Notes: generated by a model from the sequence alone, not told the origin. Shown: positions 43,810-54,722, numbered from the stretch's first letter. The stretch: 64,000 nucleotides of DNA from Streptomyces amritsarensis (GCF_001953875.1 NZ_MQUR01000031.1:1-64000); one strand, 5' to 3'. Translations and numbers: made by a program.

Positions 43810-45441
43810 ATGCAGCAGGCACCAGTGCTGACGAGCGCCGCGGACCCGGCGTCCGAGGCCTGGCGGACCAACGAGGCCGCCCACCGCGAGCTGACCGAGG
43901 GCCTGCGGGCCCGGCTCGACGCGGCCCGGCTCGGCGGCGGCGAGAAGGCACGCGCCCGCCACACCGCCCGCGGGAAGCTCCTCCCGCGCGACCGCGTGGA
44001 CACCCTCCTCGACCCGGGCTCCCCCTTCCTGGAGCTGGCGCCGCTGGCCGCCGAGGGCATGTACGGGGGCGCCGCCCCCGCCGCCGGGGTCATCGCGGGC
44101 ATCGGCCGGGTCAGCGGCCGCGAGTGCGTGATCGTCGCGAACGACGCCACCGTCAAGGGCGGCACGTACTACCCGATGACCGTCAAGAAGCACCTGCGCG
44201 CCCAGGAAGTGGCTCTGGAGAATCGTCTCCCCTGCCTCTACCTGGTCGATTCAGGCGGTGCCTTCCTGCCCATGCAGGACGAGGTCTTCCCCGACCGGGA
44301 GCACTTCGGCCGCATCTTCTACAACCAGGCCCGCATGTCGGGCGCCGGCATCCCGCAGATCGCCGCCGTCCTCGGCTCCTGCACCGCGGGCGGGGCGTAC
44401 GTCCCGGCGATGAGCGACGAGGCCGTCATCGTCCGCAACCAGGGCACGATCTTCCTCGGCGGCCCGCCGCTGGTGAAGGCCGCCACCGGTGAGGTGGTCA
44501 CGGCCGAGGAGCTCGGCGGCGGCGAGGTCCACTCCCGCGTCTCCGGCGTGACCGACCACCTCGCGGAGGACGACGCGCACGCGCTGCGGATCGTACGGAA
44601 CATCGTGGCGACCCTGCCCGGGCGCGGGGCCCTGCCCTGGTCGGTCGAGGCCCCGGAGGAGCCGAAGGTGGACCCGGCCGGGCTGTACGGCGCCGTTCCC
44701 GTCGACTCCCGCACCCCCTACGACGCCCGCGAGATCATCGCGCGGATCGTGGACGCCTCCCGCTTCCAGGAGTTCAAGTCCGAGTTCGGCCAGACGCTGG
44801 TCACCGGCTTCGCCCGGATCCACGGCCACCCGGTCGGGATCATCGCCAACAACGGCATCCTGTTCGCCGAGTCCGCGCAGAAGGGCGCCCACTTCATCGA
44901 GCTGTGCGACCAGCGCGGCATCCCGCTGCTCTTCCTCCAGAACATCTCGGGCTTCATGGTCGGCCGCGACTACGAGGCCGGCGGCATCGCCAAGCACGGC
45001 GCCAAGATGGTGACGGCCGTGGCCTGCGCCCGGGTCCCGAAGCTGACGGTGGTGGTCGGCGGCTCGTACGGCGCCGGCAACTACTCGATGTGCGGCCGGG
45101 CCTACTCGCCCCGCTTCCTGTGGATGTGGCCCAACGCCAAGATCTCGGTGATGGGCGGCGAGCAGGCGGCCTCGGTCCTCGCGACGGTCAAGCGCGACCA
45201 GATCGAGGGCGCCGGCCAGGAGTGGCCGGCCGAGGAAGAGGAGGCCTTCAAGGCCCCGGTCCGCGCCCAGTACGAGGAGCAGGGCAACGCCTACTACGCC
45301 ACGGCGCGGCTGTGGGACGACGGGGTCATCGACCCCATGGAGACCCGGCAGGTGCTGGGACTGGCCCTGACCGCGTGCGCGAACGCCCCGCTGGGCCAGA
45401 AGGATCAGACGCAGCCGGGCTTCGGCATCTTCCGTATGTGA
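43810..45441 (+). CDS. mccB: Methylcrotonyl-CoA carboxylase beta subunit (carboxyltransferase)
   Basis: This acyl-CoA carboxyltransferase subunit of 543 residues moves CO2 from biotin to 3-methylcrotonyl-CoA, a step in leucine breakdown. The N-terminal crotonase-like half carries the CoA-binding [19 protein letters not shown] segment and [13 protein letters not shown]; the C-terminal half carries the second oxyanion region [20 protein letters not shown]. The length and the [27 protein letters not shown] block (about residues 380-400) are those of MccB/AccD1 rather than propionyl-CoA carboxylase. ATG at 43810 has AAGGGAG upstream. It heads an operon with the alpha subunit, HMG-CoA lyase and an acyl-CoA dehydrogenase, the classic leucine set, which settles the substrate more than the sequence alone. 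Confidence 0.92.
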   Translation: MQQAPVLTSAADPASEAWRTNEAAHRELTEGLRARLDAARLGGGEKARARHTARGKLLPRDRVDTLLDPGSPFLELAPLAAEGMYGGAAPAAGVIAGIGRVSGRECVIVANDATVKGGTYYPMTVKKHLRAQEVALENRLPCLYLVDSGGAFLPMQDEVFPDREHFGRIFYNQARMSGAGIPQIAAVLGSCTAGGAYVPAMSDEAVIVRNQGTIFLGGPPLVKAATGEVVTAEELGGGEVHSRVSGVTDHLAEDDAHALRIVRNIVATLPGRGALPWSVEAPEEPKVDPAGLYGAVPVDSRTPYDAREIIARIVDASRFQEFKSEFGQTLVTGFARIHGHPVGIIANNGILFAESAQKGAHFIELCDQRGIPLLFLQNISGFMVGRDYEAGGIAKHGAKMVTAVACARVPKLTVVVGGSYGAGNYSMCGRAYSPRFLWMWPNAKISVMGGEQAASVLATVKRDQIEGAGQEWPAEEEEAFKAPVRAQYEEQGNAYYATARLWDDGVIDPMETRQVLGLALTACANAPLGQKDQTQPGFGIFRM

Positions 45442-45467
45442 CGTGATGTGACGTGAGGACCTCACTG

Positions 45468-47477
45468 ATGTTCAGCACTGTTCTGGTCGCGAACCGCGGC
45501 GAGATCGCGGTCCGGGTCATCCGCACCCTGCGGGAGCTCGGGATCCGCTCCGTGGCCGTCTTCAGCGACGCCGACGCCGACGCCCGCCACGTACGGGAGG
45601 CCGACACGGCCGTCCGGATCGGGCCGGCGGCGGCCGCGGAGAGCTACCTGTCGGTGGAGCGGCTGCTGGATGCCGCGAAGCGGACGGGCGCCGAGGCCGT
45701 CCACCCCGGCTACGGCTTCCTGGCGGAGAACGCCGCCTTCGCGCAGGCCTGCACCGATGCCGGTCTGGCCTTCATCGGTCCGCCCGCCTCCGCGATCTCC
45801 CTCATGGGCGACAAGATCACGGCGAAGGAGACGGTCAAGGCGGCGGGCGTGCCCGTGGTGCCCGGTTCCTCCGGCAGCGGCCTGACCGACGCCGAACTGG
45901 TCGCGGCCGCCTCGGAGATCGGCATGCCGGTGCTGCTGAAGCCCTCGGCGGGCGGCGGCGGCAAGGGCATGCGCCTCGTACGGGACGAGGCCGTGCTGGC
46001 CGAGGAGATCGCGGCGGCCCGCCGCGAGGCCCGCTCGTCCTTCGGCGACGACACCCTGCTGGTCGAGCGGTGGGTGGACCGGCCCCGGCACATCGAGATC
46101 CAGGTGCTGGCGGACGCCCACGGCAACGTGGTCCACCTGGGCGAGCGCGAGTGCTCGCTCCAGCGCCGGCACCAGAAGGTCATCGAGGAGGCGCCCTCGG
46201 TCCTGCTCGACGAGAAGACCCGCGCGGCGATGGGTGCGGCGGCGGTGGACGCGGCCCGCTCCTGCGGGTACGTCGGCGCGGGCACGGTGGAGTTCATCGT
46301 CCCCGGCGGCGACCCTTCCTCCTACTACTTCATGGAGATGAACACCCGCCTCCAGGTCGAGCACCCGGTCACGGAGCTGGTCACCGGCCTGGACCTGGTG
46401 GAGCTCCAGCTGCGGGTGGCCGCGGGCGAGGCCCTGCCCGTCACCCAGGACGACATCCGGCTGACCGGGCACGCCATCGAGGCCCGTGTCTGCGCGGAGG
46501 ACCCGGCGCGCGGCTTCCTGCCGTCCGGCGGGACCGTCCTGGCCCTGTCGGAGCCCTCGGGCGGAGCGGTCCGCATGGACTCCGGGCTGACGGCGGGCGT
46601 GCCGGTGGGGTCGACGTACGACCCGATGCTGTCGAAGGTCATCGTGCACGGGCCGGACCGCCCGGCGGCGCTGCGCATGCTGCGGGCGGCGCTGGCCGAC
46701 ACGGTGATCCTGGGCGTCCAGACGAACGCCGGTTTCCTGCGGCGGCTGCTGGCCCACCCGGACGTGGTGTCCGGGGACCTGGACACCGGGCTGGTCGAGC
46801 GGGACCTTTCCGGGCTGCTGCCGCAGGGTGTCCCGCCGGAGGTGTACGCGGCTGCCGCCCTGCTGGCGGGCACCGCACGGGAGGCGCGGTCGACGGGGTG
46901 GGCGGACCCGTTCGACGCCGCGAGCGGCTGGCGCCTGGGCGGCACCCCCGCCTGGACCGTCCACCACTTCCGCCTCCCGGGCCAGGACCCGGTGGAGGTC
47001 CGTACCCGGCAGGTGGGCGCCGAGCAGGACATCCTGCTGGACGCGGTCGACAGCGGCGCCGCACCGGCCCGCGGCCGGATCGTCAGCCGCACCCCTGACA
47101 CCGTCACCGTCGAACTCGACGGCGTCACGCACCGCTTCAGCCACGCCGCCTCCCCGGAGGGGACCTGGTTCGGGCGGGACGCCGACTCCTGGCACGTCCA
47201 GCGCCACGATCCGGTGTCCGCCCACGGCGCGGCGAGCGCGGGGGCGGACACCCTCGCCGCCCCCATGCCCGGCACCGTCACCGTCGTCAAGGTCGCCGTC
47301 GGCGACAAGGTGTCGGCCGGTCAGAGCCTGCTGGTCGTCGAGGCGATGAAGATGGAGCACGTCATCTCCGCCCCGCACGCCGGCACGGTCACCGAGCTGG
47401 ACGTCTCCCCCGGCACCACCGTCGCCATGGACCAGGTGCTGGCCGTCGTCACCCCGGACGAGGAGGAGGGCGCGTGA
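45468..47477 (+). CDS. mccA: Methylcrotonyl-CoA carboxylase alpha subunit (biotin carboxylase + BCCP)
   Basis: This 669-residue subunit carboxylates its own biotin using ATP and bicarbonate. In order: biotin carboxylase N-domain ([20 protein letters not shown]), ATP-grasp domain ([28 protein letters not shown]), biotin carboxylase C-domain to about 445, a linker, and a C-terminal biotinyl domain with EAMKMEH, where K628 carries biotin. The start at ATG 45468 has GAGGA upstream and lies 26 bases after mccB; an in-frame GTG 15 bases earlier is possible. It forms the holoenzyme with MccB. The 3' end overlaps the HMG-CoA lyase start by 4 bases. Confidence 0.93.
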   Translation: MFSTVLVANRGEIAVRVIRTLRELGIRSVAVFSDADADARHVREADTAVRIGPAAAAESYLSVERLLDAAKRTGAEAVHPGYGFLAENAAFAQACTDAGLAFIGPPASAISLMGDKITAKETVKAAGVPVVPGSSGSGLTDAELVAAASEIGMPVLLKPSAGGGGKGMRLVRDEAVLAEEIAAARREARSSFGDDTLLVERWVDRPRHIEIQVLADAHGNVVHLGERECSLQRRHQKVIEEAPSVLLDEKTRAAMGAAAVDAARSCGYVGAGTVEFIVPGGDPSSYYFMEMNTRLQVEHPVTELVTGLDLVELQLRVAAGEALPVTQDDIRLTGHAIEARVCAEDPARGFLPSGGTVLALSEPSGGAVRMDSGLTAGVPVGSTYDPMLSKVIVHGPDRPAALRMLRAALADTVILGVQTNAGFLRRLLAHPDVVSGDLDTGLVERDLSGLLPQGVPPEVYAAAALLAGTAREARSTGWADPFDAASGWRLGGTPAWTVHHFRLPGQDPVEVRTRQVGAEQDILLDAVDSGAAPARGRIVSRTPDTVTVELDGVTHRFSHAASPEGTWFGRDADSWHVQRHDPVSAHGAASAGADTLAAPMPGTVTVVKVAVGDKVSAGQSLLVVEAMKMEHVISAPHAGTVTELDVSPGTTVAMDQVLAVVTPDEEEGA

Positions 47478-48406
47478 TCGGGCTGCCCATGAGCGTCCCG
47501 GCCCCCGGCCTGCCGGCCCGGGTCCGCATCCACGAGGTCGGCGCCCGCGACGGCCTGCAGAATGAGAAGACGGCCGTCCCCACGGAGGTCAAGGCGGAGT
47601 TCGTGCGCCGCCTGGCCGCCTCGGGCCTGACCACGATCGAGGCCACCAGCTTCGTGCACCCCAAGTGGGTGCCCCAGCTGGCCGACGCCGAGCAGCTCTT
47701 CCCGCTCCTCGCCGACGTGGACGCCGCGCTGCCCGTCCTCGTGCCCAACGAGCGCGGCCTGGACCGCGCGCTCGCGCTGGGGGCGACCCGTATCGCGGTG
47801 TTCGGCTCGGCAACGGAGACCTTCGCCTCCCGCAACCTCAACCGCACCGTCGCCGAGTCCCTCGCGATGTTCGAGCCCGTCGTGGCCCGCGCCCGGGAGG
47901 GCGGGGCGCACGTGCGCGGCTATCTGTCCATGTGCTTCGGGGACCCCTGGGAGGGCGCCGTCCCGGTCCACCAGGTCGTCTCGGTGGCCAAGGCCCTGCT
48001 CGACCTCGGCTGCGACGAGCTGAGCCTCGGCGACACGATCGGCGTGGCCACCCCGGGCCATGTCCAGGCCCTGCTCTCCGCGCTGAACGAGGCCGGTGTG
48101 ACCACCGACCGCATCGGCGTGCACTTCCACGACACCTACGGCCAGGCCCTGTCCAACACCCTCGCCGCGCTCCAGCACGGCGTGACCACCGTCGACGCCT
48201 CCGCGGGCGGCCTCGGCGGATGCCCGTACGCGAAGAGTGCCACCGGCAACCTCGCGACCGAGGACCTGGTGTGGATGCTCGACGGTCTCGGCATCGAGAC
48301 CGGGGTCGATCTGGCCGCCCTCACCGCCACGAGCGTGTGGATGGCCGAACAGCTGGGGCGTCCCAGCCCCTCCCGTACCGTCCGCGCCCTCTCCCACAAG
48401 GAGTAG
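47474..48406 (+). CDS. Hydroxymethylglutaryl-CoA lyase
   Basis: This class I aldolase-like, divalent-metal enzyme splits 3-hydroxy-3-methylglutaryl-CoA into acetoacetate and acetyl-CoA, the last step of leucine catabolism. It has 310 residues, with [11 protein letters not shown] near residue 18, [10 protein letters not shown] near 216 and the catalytic-cysteine loop [20 protein letters not shown] (C250). The GTG start at 47474 overlaps the mccA stop as GTGA and has GAGGAGGAGG before it, so the two are translationally coupled. Also called mvaB or hmgL in other genomes. Confidence 0.94.
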   Translation: MIGLPMSVPAPGLPARVRIHEVGARDGLQNEKTAVPTEVKAEFVRRLAASGLTTIEATSFVHPKWVPQLADAEQLFPLLADVDAALPVLVPNERGLDRALALGATRIAVFGSATETFASRNLNRTVAESLAMFEPVVARAREGGAHVRGYLSMCFGDPWEGAVPVHQVVSVAKALLDLGCDELSLGDTIGVATPGHVQALLSALNEAGVTTDRIGVHFHDTYGQALSNTLAALQHGVTTVDASAGGLGGCPYAKSATGNLATEDLVWMLDGLGIETGVDLAALTATSVWMAEQLGRPSPSRTVRALSHKE

Positions 48407-48413
48407 TCACACC

Positions 48414-49574
48414 ATGTCCCTCGACCACCGGCTCACCCCTGAGCACGAGGAACTCCGCCGCACTGTCGAGGCGTTCGCCCACGACGTCGTCGCGCCGAAG
48501 ATCGGCGACCTGTACGAGCGGCACGAGTTCCCCTACGAGATCGTCGCCGAGATGGGCCGCATGGGCCTGTTCGGCCTGCCCTTCCCGGAGGAGTACGGCG
48601 GCATGGGCGGGGACTACCTCGCCCTGGGCATCGCCCTGGAGGAGCTGGCCCGCGTCGACTCCTCGGTCGCCATCACCCTGGAGGCCGGGGTCTCCCTGGG
48701 CGCCATGCCCCTGTACCTCTTCGGCACCGAGGAGCAGAAGCGCCGGTGGCTGCCGAAGCTGTGCTCCGGCGAGGTGCTGGGCGCCTTCGGCCTGACCGAG
48801 CCCGGCGCGGGTTCGGACGCCGGCGGCACCCGTACGACCGCCGTCAAGGACGGCGACGAGTGGGTCATCAACGGCTCGAAGTGCTTCATCACCAACTCCG
48901 GTACGGACATCACCGGTCTGGTCACGGTCACGGCCGTGACGGGCCGCAAGGCGGACGGCCGCCCGGAGATCTCCTCGATCATCGTCCCGTCCGGCACGCC
49001 GGGCTTCACGGTGGCCGCTCCGTACTCCAAGGTCGGCTGGAACTCCTCCGACACCCGTGAGCTGTCCTTCGACGGCGTGCGGGTCCCGCTCGCCAACCTG
49101 GTGGGCGAGGAGGGCCGCGGCTACGCGCAGTTCCTGCGGATCCTCGACGAGGGCCGGATCGCCATCTCCGCGCTCGCCACGGGCCTCGCGCAGGGCTGTG
49201 TGGACGAGTCGGTGAAGTACGCCAGGGAGCGGCACGCCTTCGGCAAGGCGATCGGCGACAACCAGGCCATCCAGTTCAAGCTGGCCGACATGGAGATGCG
49301 CGCGCACATGGCGCGCATCGGCTGGCGTGACGCGGCGTCCCGGCTGGTGGCCGGCGAGCCGTTCAAGAAGGAGGCGGCGATCGCGAAGCTGTACTCCTCG
49401 ACGGTGGCCGTGGACAACGCCCGTGACGCGACGCAGATCCACGGCGGCTACGGCTTCATGAACGAGTACCCGGTGGCGCGCATGTGGCGGGACTCCAAGA
49501 TCCTGGAGATCGGCGAGGGCACCAGCGAGGTCCAGCGCATGCTGATCGCCCGCGAGTTGGGCTTCGCCGGCTGA
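48414..49574 (+). CDS. acdH: Branched/short-chain acyl-CoA dehydrogenase (AcdH type)
   Basis: This flavoprotein of 386 residues probably oxidises isovaleryl- or isobutyryl-CoA to the enoyl-CoA. Motifs are AFGLTEPGAGSDAGG near 123, the second family signature QIHGGYGFMNEYPVARMW near 342, and EIGEGTSEVQ, where E368 is in the catalytic-base position of short/medium-chain enzymes. That differs from true isovaleryl-CoA dehydrogenases, which use another helix, and matches the Streptomyces AcdH branched-chain enzyme. AAGGAG lies 10 bases before ATG 48414. It ends the leucine operon, 7 bases after the lyase gene, and is followed by a terminator. Confidence 0.9.
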   Translation: MSLDHRLTPEHEELRRTVEAFAHDVVAPKIGDLYERHEFPYEIVAEMGRMGLFGLPFPEEYGGMGGDYLALGIALEELARVDSSVAITLEAGVSLGAMPLYLFGTEEQKRRWLPKLCSGEVLGAFGLTEPGAGSDAGGTRTTAVKDGDEWVINGSKCFITNSGTDITGLVTVTAVTGRKADGRPEISSIIVPSGTPGFTVAAPYSKVGWNSSDTRELSFDGVRVPLANLVGEEGRGYAQFLRILDEGRIAISALATGLAQGCVDESVKYARERHAFGKAIGDNQAIQFKLADMEMRAHMARIGWRDAASRLVAGEPFKKEAAIAKLYSSTVAVDNARDATQIHGGYGFMNEYPVARMWRDSKILEIGEGTSEVQRMLIARELGFAG

Positions 49575-49602
49575 CGCGCGGTCCCGTGCGTGCGCGGGTG
49601 AG

Positions 49603-49637
49603 GTGAGGGGGCCCGAAAAAACTTAGGGCCCCCTTAC
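49603..49637 (+). terminator. Terminator of the leucine operon
   Basis: GTGAGGGGGCCC (49603-49614) pairs with GGGCCCCCTTAC (49626-49637), 12 bp with one G-T pair, shortly after the acyl-CoA dehydrogenase stop and before the iron box. It separates carbon and iron operons. Confidence 0.75.
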
Positions 49638-49647
49638 CGCTTTCGGC

Positions 49648-49666
49648 CAAGGTTAGGCTAACCTTC
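49648..49666. promoter_or_regulatory. IdeR/DmdR iron box upstream of the siderophore lipoprotein
   Basis: AAGGTTAGGCTAACCTT (17-bp perfect palindrome around a central G at 49657) matches the streptomycete iron-box core TTAGGTTAGGCTnACCTAA except at the outer bases. It is 56 bases before the desE-like start, so iron repression is expected. Confidence 0.9.
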
Positions 49667-49721
49667 CCCACGAACGGCACGCTGGTGGCCGCCCCGGTAC
49701 GCACGAAATCGGACATCGATT

Positions 49722-50762
49722 ATGCCCAAGTCCCGCAGCTTCTCCTTCACCCGTCGCGGCTTCATCGCCGCGGGCGGTGCCCTCGGCCTCGTCGCCACGC
49801 TCGCCGCGTGCGGCGGCTCCGACACGGCGAAGGGTGACGGCGACAAGGGCAGCACCGCCGCCGCGTCCTCCGGTCCCTGGACCTTCAAGGACGACCTGGG
49901 CAAGGACGTCAGCACCAAGTCGACGCCGAAGAACATCGTCGCCTTCACCGGCACCGCCGCCGCGCTGCACGACTACGGCGTCTCGGTCAAGGGCGTGTTC
50001 GGCCCGACCAGGACCGCCGACGGCAAGCCCGACGTCCAGGCCGGTTCGATGGACATCTCCAAGGTCGAGATCCTCGGCAACGTCTACGACGAGTTCAACG
50101 TCGAGAAGTACGCGGCCCTCCAGCCCGACCTGCTCGTCACCAACACCTGGGACGGCTCGTACTGGTACGTGCCCGAGGCCTCCAAGGACAAGATCCTGAA
50201 GCTGGCCCCGGCCGCCGCGATCGGCGTCGGCGGCAACGTCTCCATGGACAAGGCCCTGGAGCGCACGGCGGACCTCGCCAAGTCCCTGGGCGCGGACATG
50301 AACGCCAAGGCCGCCGTCGACGGCAAGGCCCGCTTCGAGGCCGCGGCCGCCAAGGTCCGCGAGGCCACCAAGGCCAACCCCGGCATCAAGGTCCTGGCCG
50401 GCTCCGGCTCCGCCGACCTGTTCTACGCCTCCACCGCGGACACCTCGGCCGACCTGAAGTACTTCAAGTCCCTGGGCGTCGAGTTCATCACCCCCGACAA
50501 GCTGGACGAGGGCGGCTTCTTCGAGAGCCTGAGCTGGGAGAACGCCGGCAAGTACAAGGCCGACCTGATCCTGCTCGACAACCGCACCGGCACCCTGCAG
50601 CCGGAGGAGCTGAAGGCCAAGGCCACCTGGGCCGAGATGCCCGCCGTGAAGGCCGGCCAGGTCGCCCCGCGCACCACCGAGCCGATCTTCTCGTACGACA
50701 AGTGCGCCCAGATCCTCGAGGACCTCGCGAAGGCCGTCCAGAACGCCAAGAAGGTCGCCTGA
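49722..50762 (+). CDS. desE: Siderophore-binding lipoprotein (DesE type)
   Basis: This is a periplasmic-binding-type lipoprotein of 346 residues for capture of ferric hydroxamate siderophores on the outer face of the membrane. The N-terminus combines twin arginines (FTRRGFIAAG) with a lipobox LAAC (C30), so Tat export and lipidation are likely. A Ser/Ala/Gly linker follows and then the FecB/FhuD-type domain (NIVAFTGTAAALHDYG, LQPDLLVTN, ENAGKYKADLILLDNR). Its partner permease genes are not in this window. Position next to the desABCD operon and under an iron box matches S. coelicolor desE, which takes up desferrioxamine E/B. Confidence 0.92.
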   Translation: MPKSRSFSFTRRGFIAAGGALGLVATLAACGGSDTAKGDGDKGSTAAASSGPWTFKDDLGKDVSTKSTPKNIVAFTGTAAALHDYGVSVKGVFGPTRTADGKPDVQAGSMDISKVEILGNVYDEFNVEKYAALQPDLLVTNTWDGSYWYVPEASKDKILKLAPAAAIGVGGNVSMDKALERTADLAKSLGADMNAKAAVDGKARFEAAAAKVREATKANPGIKVLAGSGSADLFYASTADTSADLKYFKSLGVEFITPDKLDEGGFFESLSWENAGKYKADLILLDNRTGTLQPEELKAKATWAEMPAVKAGQVAPRTTEPIFSYDKCAQILEDLAKAVQNAKKVA

Positions 50763-50800
50763 CCCACGCGCGGCGCCCGGTGACCGAGGGCGCCCGCCGC

Positions 50801-50828
50801 CAGGGCGTGTCCGCACGGACACGCCCTG
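50801..50828. terminator. 13-bp hairpin behind desE
   Basis: CAGGGCGTGTCCG and CGGACACGCCCTG flank only CA, so the real loop is formed by opening the last pair. It may end the desE transcript or protect its 3' end; no T-tract follows. Confidence 0.55.
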
Positions 50829-50886
50829 GGCACGTCCGAGGCCGTACCGACGTGAGGCCGCAGCGACTTCCAGGGGGGACTTCCGC

Positions 50887-51786
50887 ATGACCGCCACCTC
50901 GTCCGACAGCCCGGCCGTGGCGCACTTCCGCTTCTTCGCGCTCGAAGTGCTTCGCACGCGCCGCCTGGGCCACTCGTTCCTGCGGGTCACGTTCGGCGGG
51001 GAGTCCCTGGCGGACTTCCGTTCGGGCGGCTTCGACCAGAGCCTGTCGCTCTTCCTGCCCCCGGCCGGCGCGGAGCACACCGTGCTCCCCTCCACGGACG
51101 AGGACACCTGGTTCGCCGCCTGGCGCGGCATGCCGGACGAGGAGCGGCCGGTCATGCGCTCCTACACCGTGCGCGAGCAGCGCCGTGACGAGGCGGGCGC
51201 GGTCGAGGTCGACATCGACTTCGTCCTGCACGGGGACTCCTCCCCCGCCTCCCGCTGGGCCGGGCGTGCGAGCGCCGGCCGCCGGATCCTCGCGATCGGC
51301 CCGGCCGTCGCCGAAAACAAGTCCGTGCGCTTCCAGGCCCCGGCCGACACCGACGCCGTCTGGATGTACGCGGACGAGACCGCCCTGCCGGCCGCGGCCG
51401 CGATCCTGGAACGGCTGCCCGCGGGCATGCGGGTCCGGGCCTGGTTCGAGGTCCCGCACGAGGACGACCGCCTCGAACCGGGCACGCCCGCCGACGCGGA
51501 CATCACCTGGATCGTGCGCGAGGGCGGCGGCCGGGAGCGGACCGGGCAGGTGCTGGACGCGCTGCGCTCGGCGCCGCCGTCGGACGCCGAGGCCCCCTAC
51601 GTGTGGCTGGCCGGCGAGGCCGGCACCGTTCGCGCGGTGCGCCGCCACTTCGTGCAGGAACGATCCGTCGACCGCCGCTCGGTGCGCTTCACCGGCTACT
51701 GGAGGCTCGGCGCGAGCGAGGAGCAGCTCCTCGCCGAGGCGTATGCGGGCAAGGCCCCCAGCGAGGACCCCGCCTCCGAGTTGTAG
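50887..51786 (+). CDS. Siderophore-interacting protein (ViuB/SIP-type ferric reductase)
   Basis: This 299-residue cytoplasmic flavoprotein of the SIP family uses NAD(P)H to release iron from the siderophore by reduction. The FAD-binding beta-barrel has RSYTVREQ (family RxYTxR motif, about residue 92), and the C-terminal NAD(P)H domain includes YADETALPAAAAILE and YVWLAGEAGTVRAVRRHF. ATG at 50887 has GGGGGGA 8 bases upstream. It lacks its own iron box, so it may be expressed by read-through from the desE promoter past the hairpin. Together with DesE it completes recovery of iron from the des-made siderophore. Confidence 0.9.
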   Translation: MTATSSDSPAVAHFRFFALEVLRTRRLGHSFLRVTFGGESLADFRSGGFDQSLSLFLPPAGAEHTVLPSTDEDTWFAAWRGMPDEERPVMRSYTVREQRRDEAGAVEVDIDFVLHGDSSPASRWAGRASAGRRILAIGPAVAENKSVRFQAPADTDAVWMYADETALPAAAAILERLPAGMRVRAWFEVPHEDDRLEPGTPADADITWIVREGGGRERTGQVLDALRSAPPSDAEAPYVWLAGEAGTVRAVRRHFVQERSVDRRSVRFTGYWRLGASEEQLLAEAYAGKAPSEDPASEL

Positions 51787-51877
51787 GGGTGTCCTGCCGT
51801 CAGCTCCGCTTCGCTCCACCGCAGTTCGAGATGGGCCCTGGCCACAACCGGGGCCCATCGCTATTTGGCCATTCCGC

Positions 51878-51896
51878 TTAGGTTAGGCTAACCTAA
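51878..51896. promoter_or_regulatory. Perfect 19-bp iron box of desABCD
   Basis: TTAGGTTAGGCTAACCTAA is a perfect 9-1-9 palindrome, the full DmdR/IdeR consensus, 50 bases before desA. It predicts tight iron repression of siderophore synthesis. Confidence 0.95.
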
Positions 51897-51946
51897 ACAT
51901 CACACACCCCACCCTCCCCTTCTGCCCCCTGCCCGGAGGAAAGTTG

Positions 51947-53437
51947 ATGCGCCAGCATCTGCTGAACGAGACGACCGCGGATATCTACCGCCGTTCTGTC
52001 ACCGAGGGCGTCGACCGCGTCGCCGCCAAGCTCGCCACCACCGAACGGCCCCACACCGGCATATCCGTCGACGAACTCGCTCCGGTCATCGACGGGATCG
52101 ACCTCGACACCCCGCTCGGCGACTCCTCCGCCGCGCTCGCCGAGCTGGAGGACGTCTACCTCCGCGACGCCGTCTACTTCCACCACCCGCGCTACCTGGG
52201 CCACCTCAACTGCCCGGTCGTCATCCCCGCGGTGGTCGGCGAGGCCGTCATGGCCGCCGTCAACTCCTCCCTCGACACCTGGGACCAGTCCATCGGCGGC
52301 ACGCTCATCGAGCGCCGCCTCATCGACTGGACCACGCGCCGCATCGGCCTCGGGGAGAAGGCGGACGGCATCTTCACCTCCGGCGGCAGCCAGTCCAACT
52401 TCCACGCCCTGCTGCTCGCCCGCGACGAGGCCTGCCGCACCGTCATGAAGCGCGCCATGGACGCCGGGATCGGCCTGACCAAAGCCGAACTCCTCCCGAA
52501 GCTGCGCATCTTCACCTCCGAGGCCAGCCACTTCAGCGTGCAGAAGTCGGCCGCCATGCTGGGACTCGGCTACGAGGCCGTCATCTGCGTGCCCGTCGAC
52601 CGCAACCGCCGCATGGACACCTCCGTCCTCGCTCTGGAGCTGGAGGAGTGCGCCGCCGAGGGCCTCTTCCCCATGGCCGTCGTCGCCACCGCCGGCACCA
52701 CCGACTTCGGGTCCATCGACCCGCTCCCCGAGATCGCCCGCTTGACCGCCGAGCACTCCGCGTGGATGCACGTGGACGCCGCCTACGGCTGCGGACTGCT
52801 GGTCTCCCCCACCCGCCGGCACCTCCTCGACGGCATCGAGCACGCCGACTCCGTCACGGTCGACTACCACAAGTCGTTCTTCCAGCCCGTCAGCTCCAGC
52901 GCGATGCTGGTCCGCGACCGCGACACCCTCAAGCACGCCACGTACCACGCGGACTACCTCAACCCGCGGTGCATGGCCGAGGAGCGCATCCCCAACCAGG
53001 TCGACAAGTCCATCCAGACCACGCGCCGCTTCGACGCCCTCAAGCTGTGGATGACGCTGCGCATCATGGGCGCCGACGGCGTCGGCTCGCTCTTCGACGA
53101 GGTCATCGACCTGGCCGCCGCCGGCTACGGCGTCATCGCCGCCGACCCGCGCTTCGAGGTCGTCGTCGAGCCGCAGATCTCCACCCTCGTCTTCCGCTTC
53201 CTGCCCGGCGACGACGTTCCGGCGGAACTCCTCGACGAGGCCCAGCTCCACGCCCGCAAGGCGCTCTTCGCCTCCGGCGAGGCCGTCGTCGCCGGCACCA
53301 AGGTGGACGGGAAGCAGTACCTGAAGTTCACCCTCCTCAACCCGCAGACCACGACGGCCGACATCACCGCCGTCCTCGACCTCCTCGCCGCACACGCCGA
53401 GCAGTTCCTGGGAGAATCCCTTGCCGTCCACCACTGA
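51947..53437 (+). CDS. desA: Lysine decarboxylase, first desferrioxamine enzyme
   Basis: This PLP-dependent group II decarboxylase of 496 residues makes cadaverine from lysine. Visible are [20 protein letters not shown] near residue 145, the PLP-stacking HVDAAYG near 275, and the Schiff-base lysine K309 in [12 protein letters not shown]. The fold is that of glutamate/DOPA decarboxylases, as for S. coelicolor DesA (SCO2782). ATG at 51947 has GGAGG upstream; an in-frame TTG precedes it by one codon. It is under a perfect iron box and overlaps desB by 17 bases. Confidence 0.95.
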   Translation: MRQHLLNETTADIYRRSVTEGVDRVAAKLATTERPHTGISVDELAPVIDGIDLDTPLGDSSAALAELEDVYLRDAVYFHHPRYLGHLNCPVVIPAVVGEAVMAAVNSSLDTWDQSIGGTLIERRLIDWTTRRIGLGEKADGIFTSGGSQSNFHALLLARDEACRTVMKRAMDAGIGLTKAELLPKLRIFTSEASHFSVQKSAAMLGLGYEAVICVPVDRNRRMDTSVLALELEECAAEGLFPMAVVATAGTTDFGSIDPLPEIARLTAEHSAWMHVDAAYGCGLLVSPTRRHLLDGIEHADSVTVDYHKSFFQPVSSSAMLVRDRDTLKHATYHADYLNPRCMAEERIPNQVDKSIQTTRRFDALKLWMTLRIMGADGVGSLFDEVIDLAAAGYGVIAADPRFEVVVEPQISTLVFRFLPGDDVPAELLDEAQLHARKALFASGEAVVAGTKVDGKQYLKFTLLNPQTTTADITAVLDLLAAHAEQFLGESLAVHH

Positions 53438-54722
53438 GCCCCACGACTTCATCGGCATCGGCCTCGGTCCCTTCAACCTGGGACTTGCCTGCCTGACCGC
53501 GCCGATCGACGAGCTGAGCGGCCTGTTCATCGAGTCGAAGCCGCACTTCGAGTGGCACGCGGGAATGTTCCTGGACGGCGCGCACCTGCAGACGCCCTTC
53601 ATGTCGGACCTGGTCACCCTCGCCGACCCGACGTCGCCGTTCTCGTTCCTGAACTACCTCAAGGACCAGGACCGGCTGTACTCCTTCTACATCCGGGAGA
53701 ACTTCTACCCGCTGCGCGCCGAGTACAACGACTACTGCCGCTGGGCCGCCGACCGCCTCGACAACGTCCTGTACTCGACCTCCGTCACCGAGGTCACCTA
53801 CGACGAGGCCGCCGGAGTCTACGAGGTCCGCACCGACAAGGGCGAGACCCACCGCGCCCGCCGCCTCGTCCTGGGCACCGGCACCACGCCGTACGTCCCC
53901 GAGGCCTGCGCCGGCCTCGGCGGCGACTTCCTGCACAACGCCGCCTACATGCCGAACAAGGCGGAGCTGCAGAAGAAGAAGTCCATCACCCTGATCGGCT
54001 CCGGCCAGAGCGCCGCGGAGATCTACTACGACCTCCTCGCCGAGATCGACGTGTACGGCTACCAGCTCAACTGGGTCACGCGCTCCCCGCGCTTCTTCCC
54101 GCTGGAGTACACCAAGCTGACGCTGGAGATGACCTCCCCCGAGTACGTGGACTACTTCCACGCCCTCCCCGAGGACACCCGCTACCGGCTGGAGACCCAG
54201 CAGAAGAACCTCTTCAAGGGCATCGACGGCGACCTGATCAACGCCATCTTCGACCTGCTCTACCAGAAGAAGATCTCCATGCCGGGCGCCGTGCCGACGA
54301 CGCTGCTGACCAACACCTCGCTGAACAGCACGGCGTACGACACCACCACGGGCAGCTACACCCTGGGGCTGCGCCAGGAGGAGCAGGAGCGGGACTTCTC
54401 CCTCAGCACCGAAGGCCTGGTCCTGGCCACCGGCTACAAGTACCGGACCCCCGAGTTCCTGAACCCGGTGCGCGACCGCCTGAACTTCGACGGCCGCGGC
54501 CGCCTCGACGCCGCCCGCAACTACAGCGTCGACACCACGGGCCGCGAGGTGTACCTCCAGAACGGCGCCACCCACAACCACTCCCTGACCTCCCCCGACC
54601 TGGGCATGGCCGCGTACCGCAACGCGTACATCGTCGGTGAGCTGCTCGGCCGCGAGTACTACAAGGTCGAGAAGTCCATCGCGTTCCAGCAGTTCGCCGC
54701 CCCGGAAGGCACCCACGCATGA
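53421..54722 (+). CDS. desB: Cadaverine N-monooxygenase
   Basis: This flavin-dependent N-hydroxylating monooxygenase of 433 residues converts cadaverine to N-hydroxycadaverine using NADPH and O2. The FAD motif [12 protein letters not shown] (residues 12-23), NADPH motif [12 protein letters not shown] (near 190) and C-terminal ATGYKYR are the IucD/lysine-ornithine monooxygenase set. The TTG start at 53421 lies inside the end of desA, with GGGAG 6 bases ahead. Its stop overlaps desC as ATGA, so the enzymes are made in balanced amounts. Confidence 0.95.
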   Translation: MPSTTEPHDFIGIGLGPFNLGLACLTAPIDELSGLFIESKPHFEWHAGMFLDGAHLQTPFMSDLVTLADPTSPFSFLNYLKDQDRLYSFYIRENFYPLRAEYNDYCRWAADRLDNVLYSTSVTEVTYDEAAGVYEVRTDKGETHRARRLVLGTGTTPYVPEACAGLGGDFLHNAAYMPNKAELQKKKSITLIGSGQSAAEIYYDLLAEIDVYGYQLNWVTRSPRFFPLEYTKLTLEMTSPEYVDYFHALPEDTRYRLETQQKNLFKGIDGDLINAIFDLLYQKKISMPGAVPTTLLTNTSLNSTAYDTTTGSYTLGLRQEEQERDFSLSTEGLVLATGYKYRTPEFLNPVRDRLNFDGRGRLDAARNYSVDTTGREVYLQNGATHNHSLTSPDLGMAAYRNAYIVGELLGREYYKVEKSIAFQQFAAPEGTHA

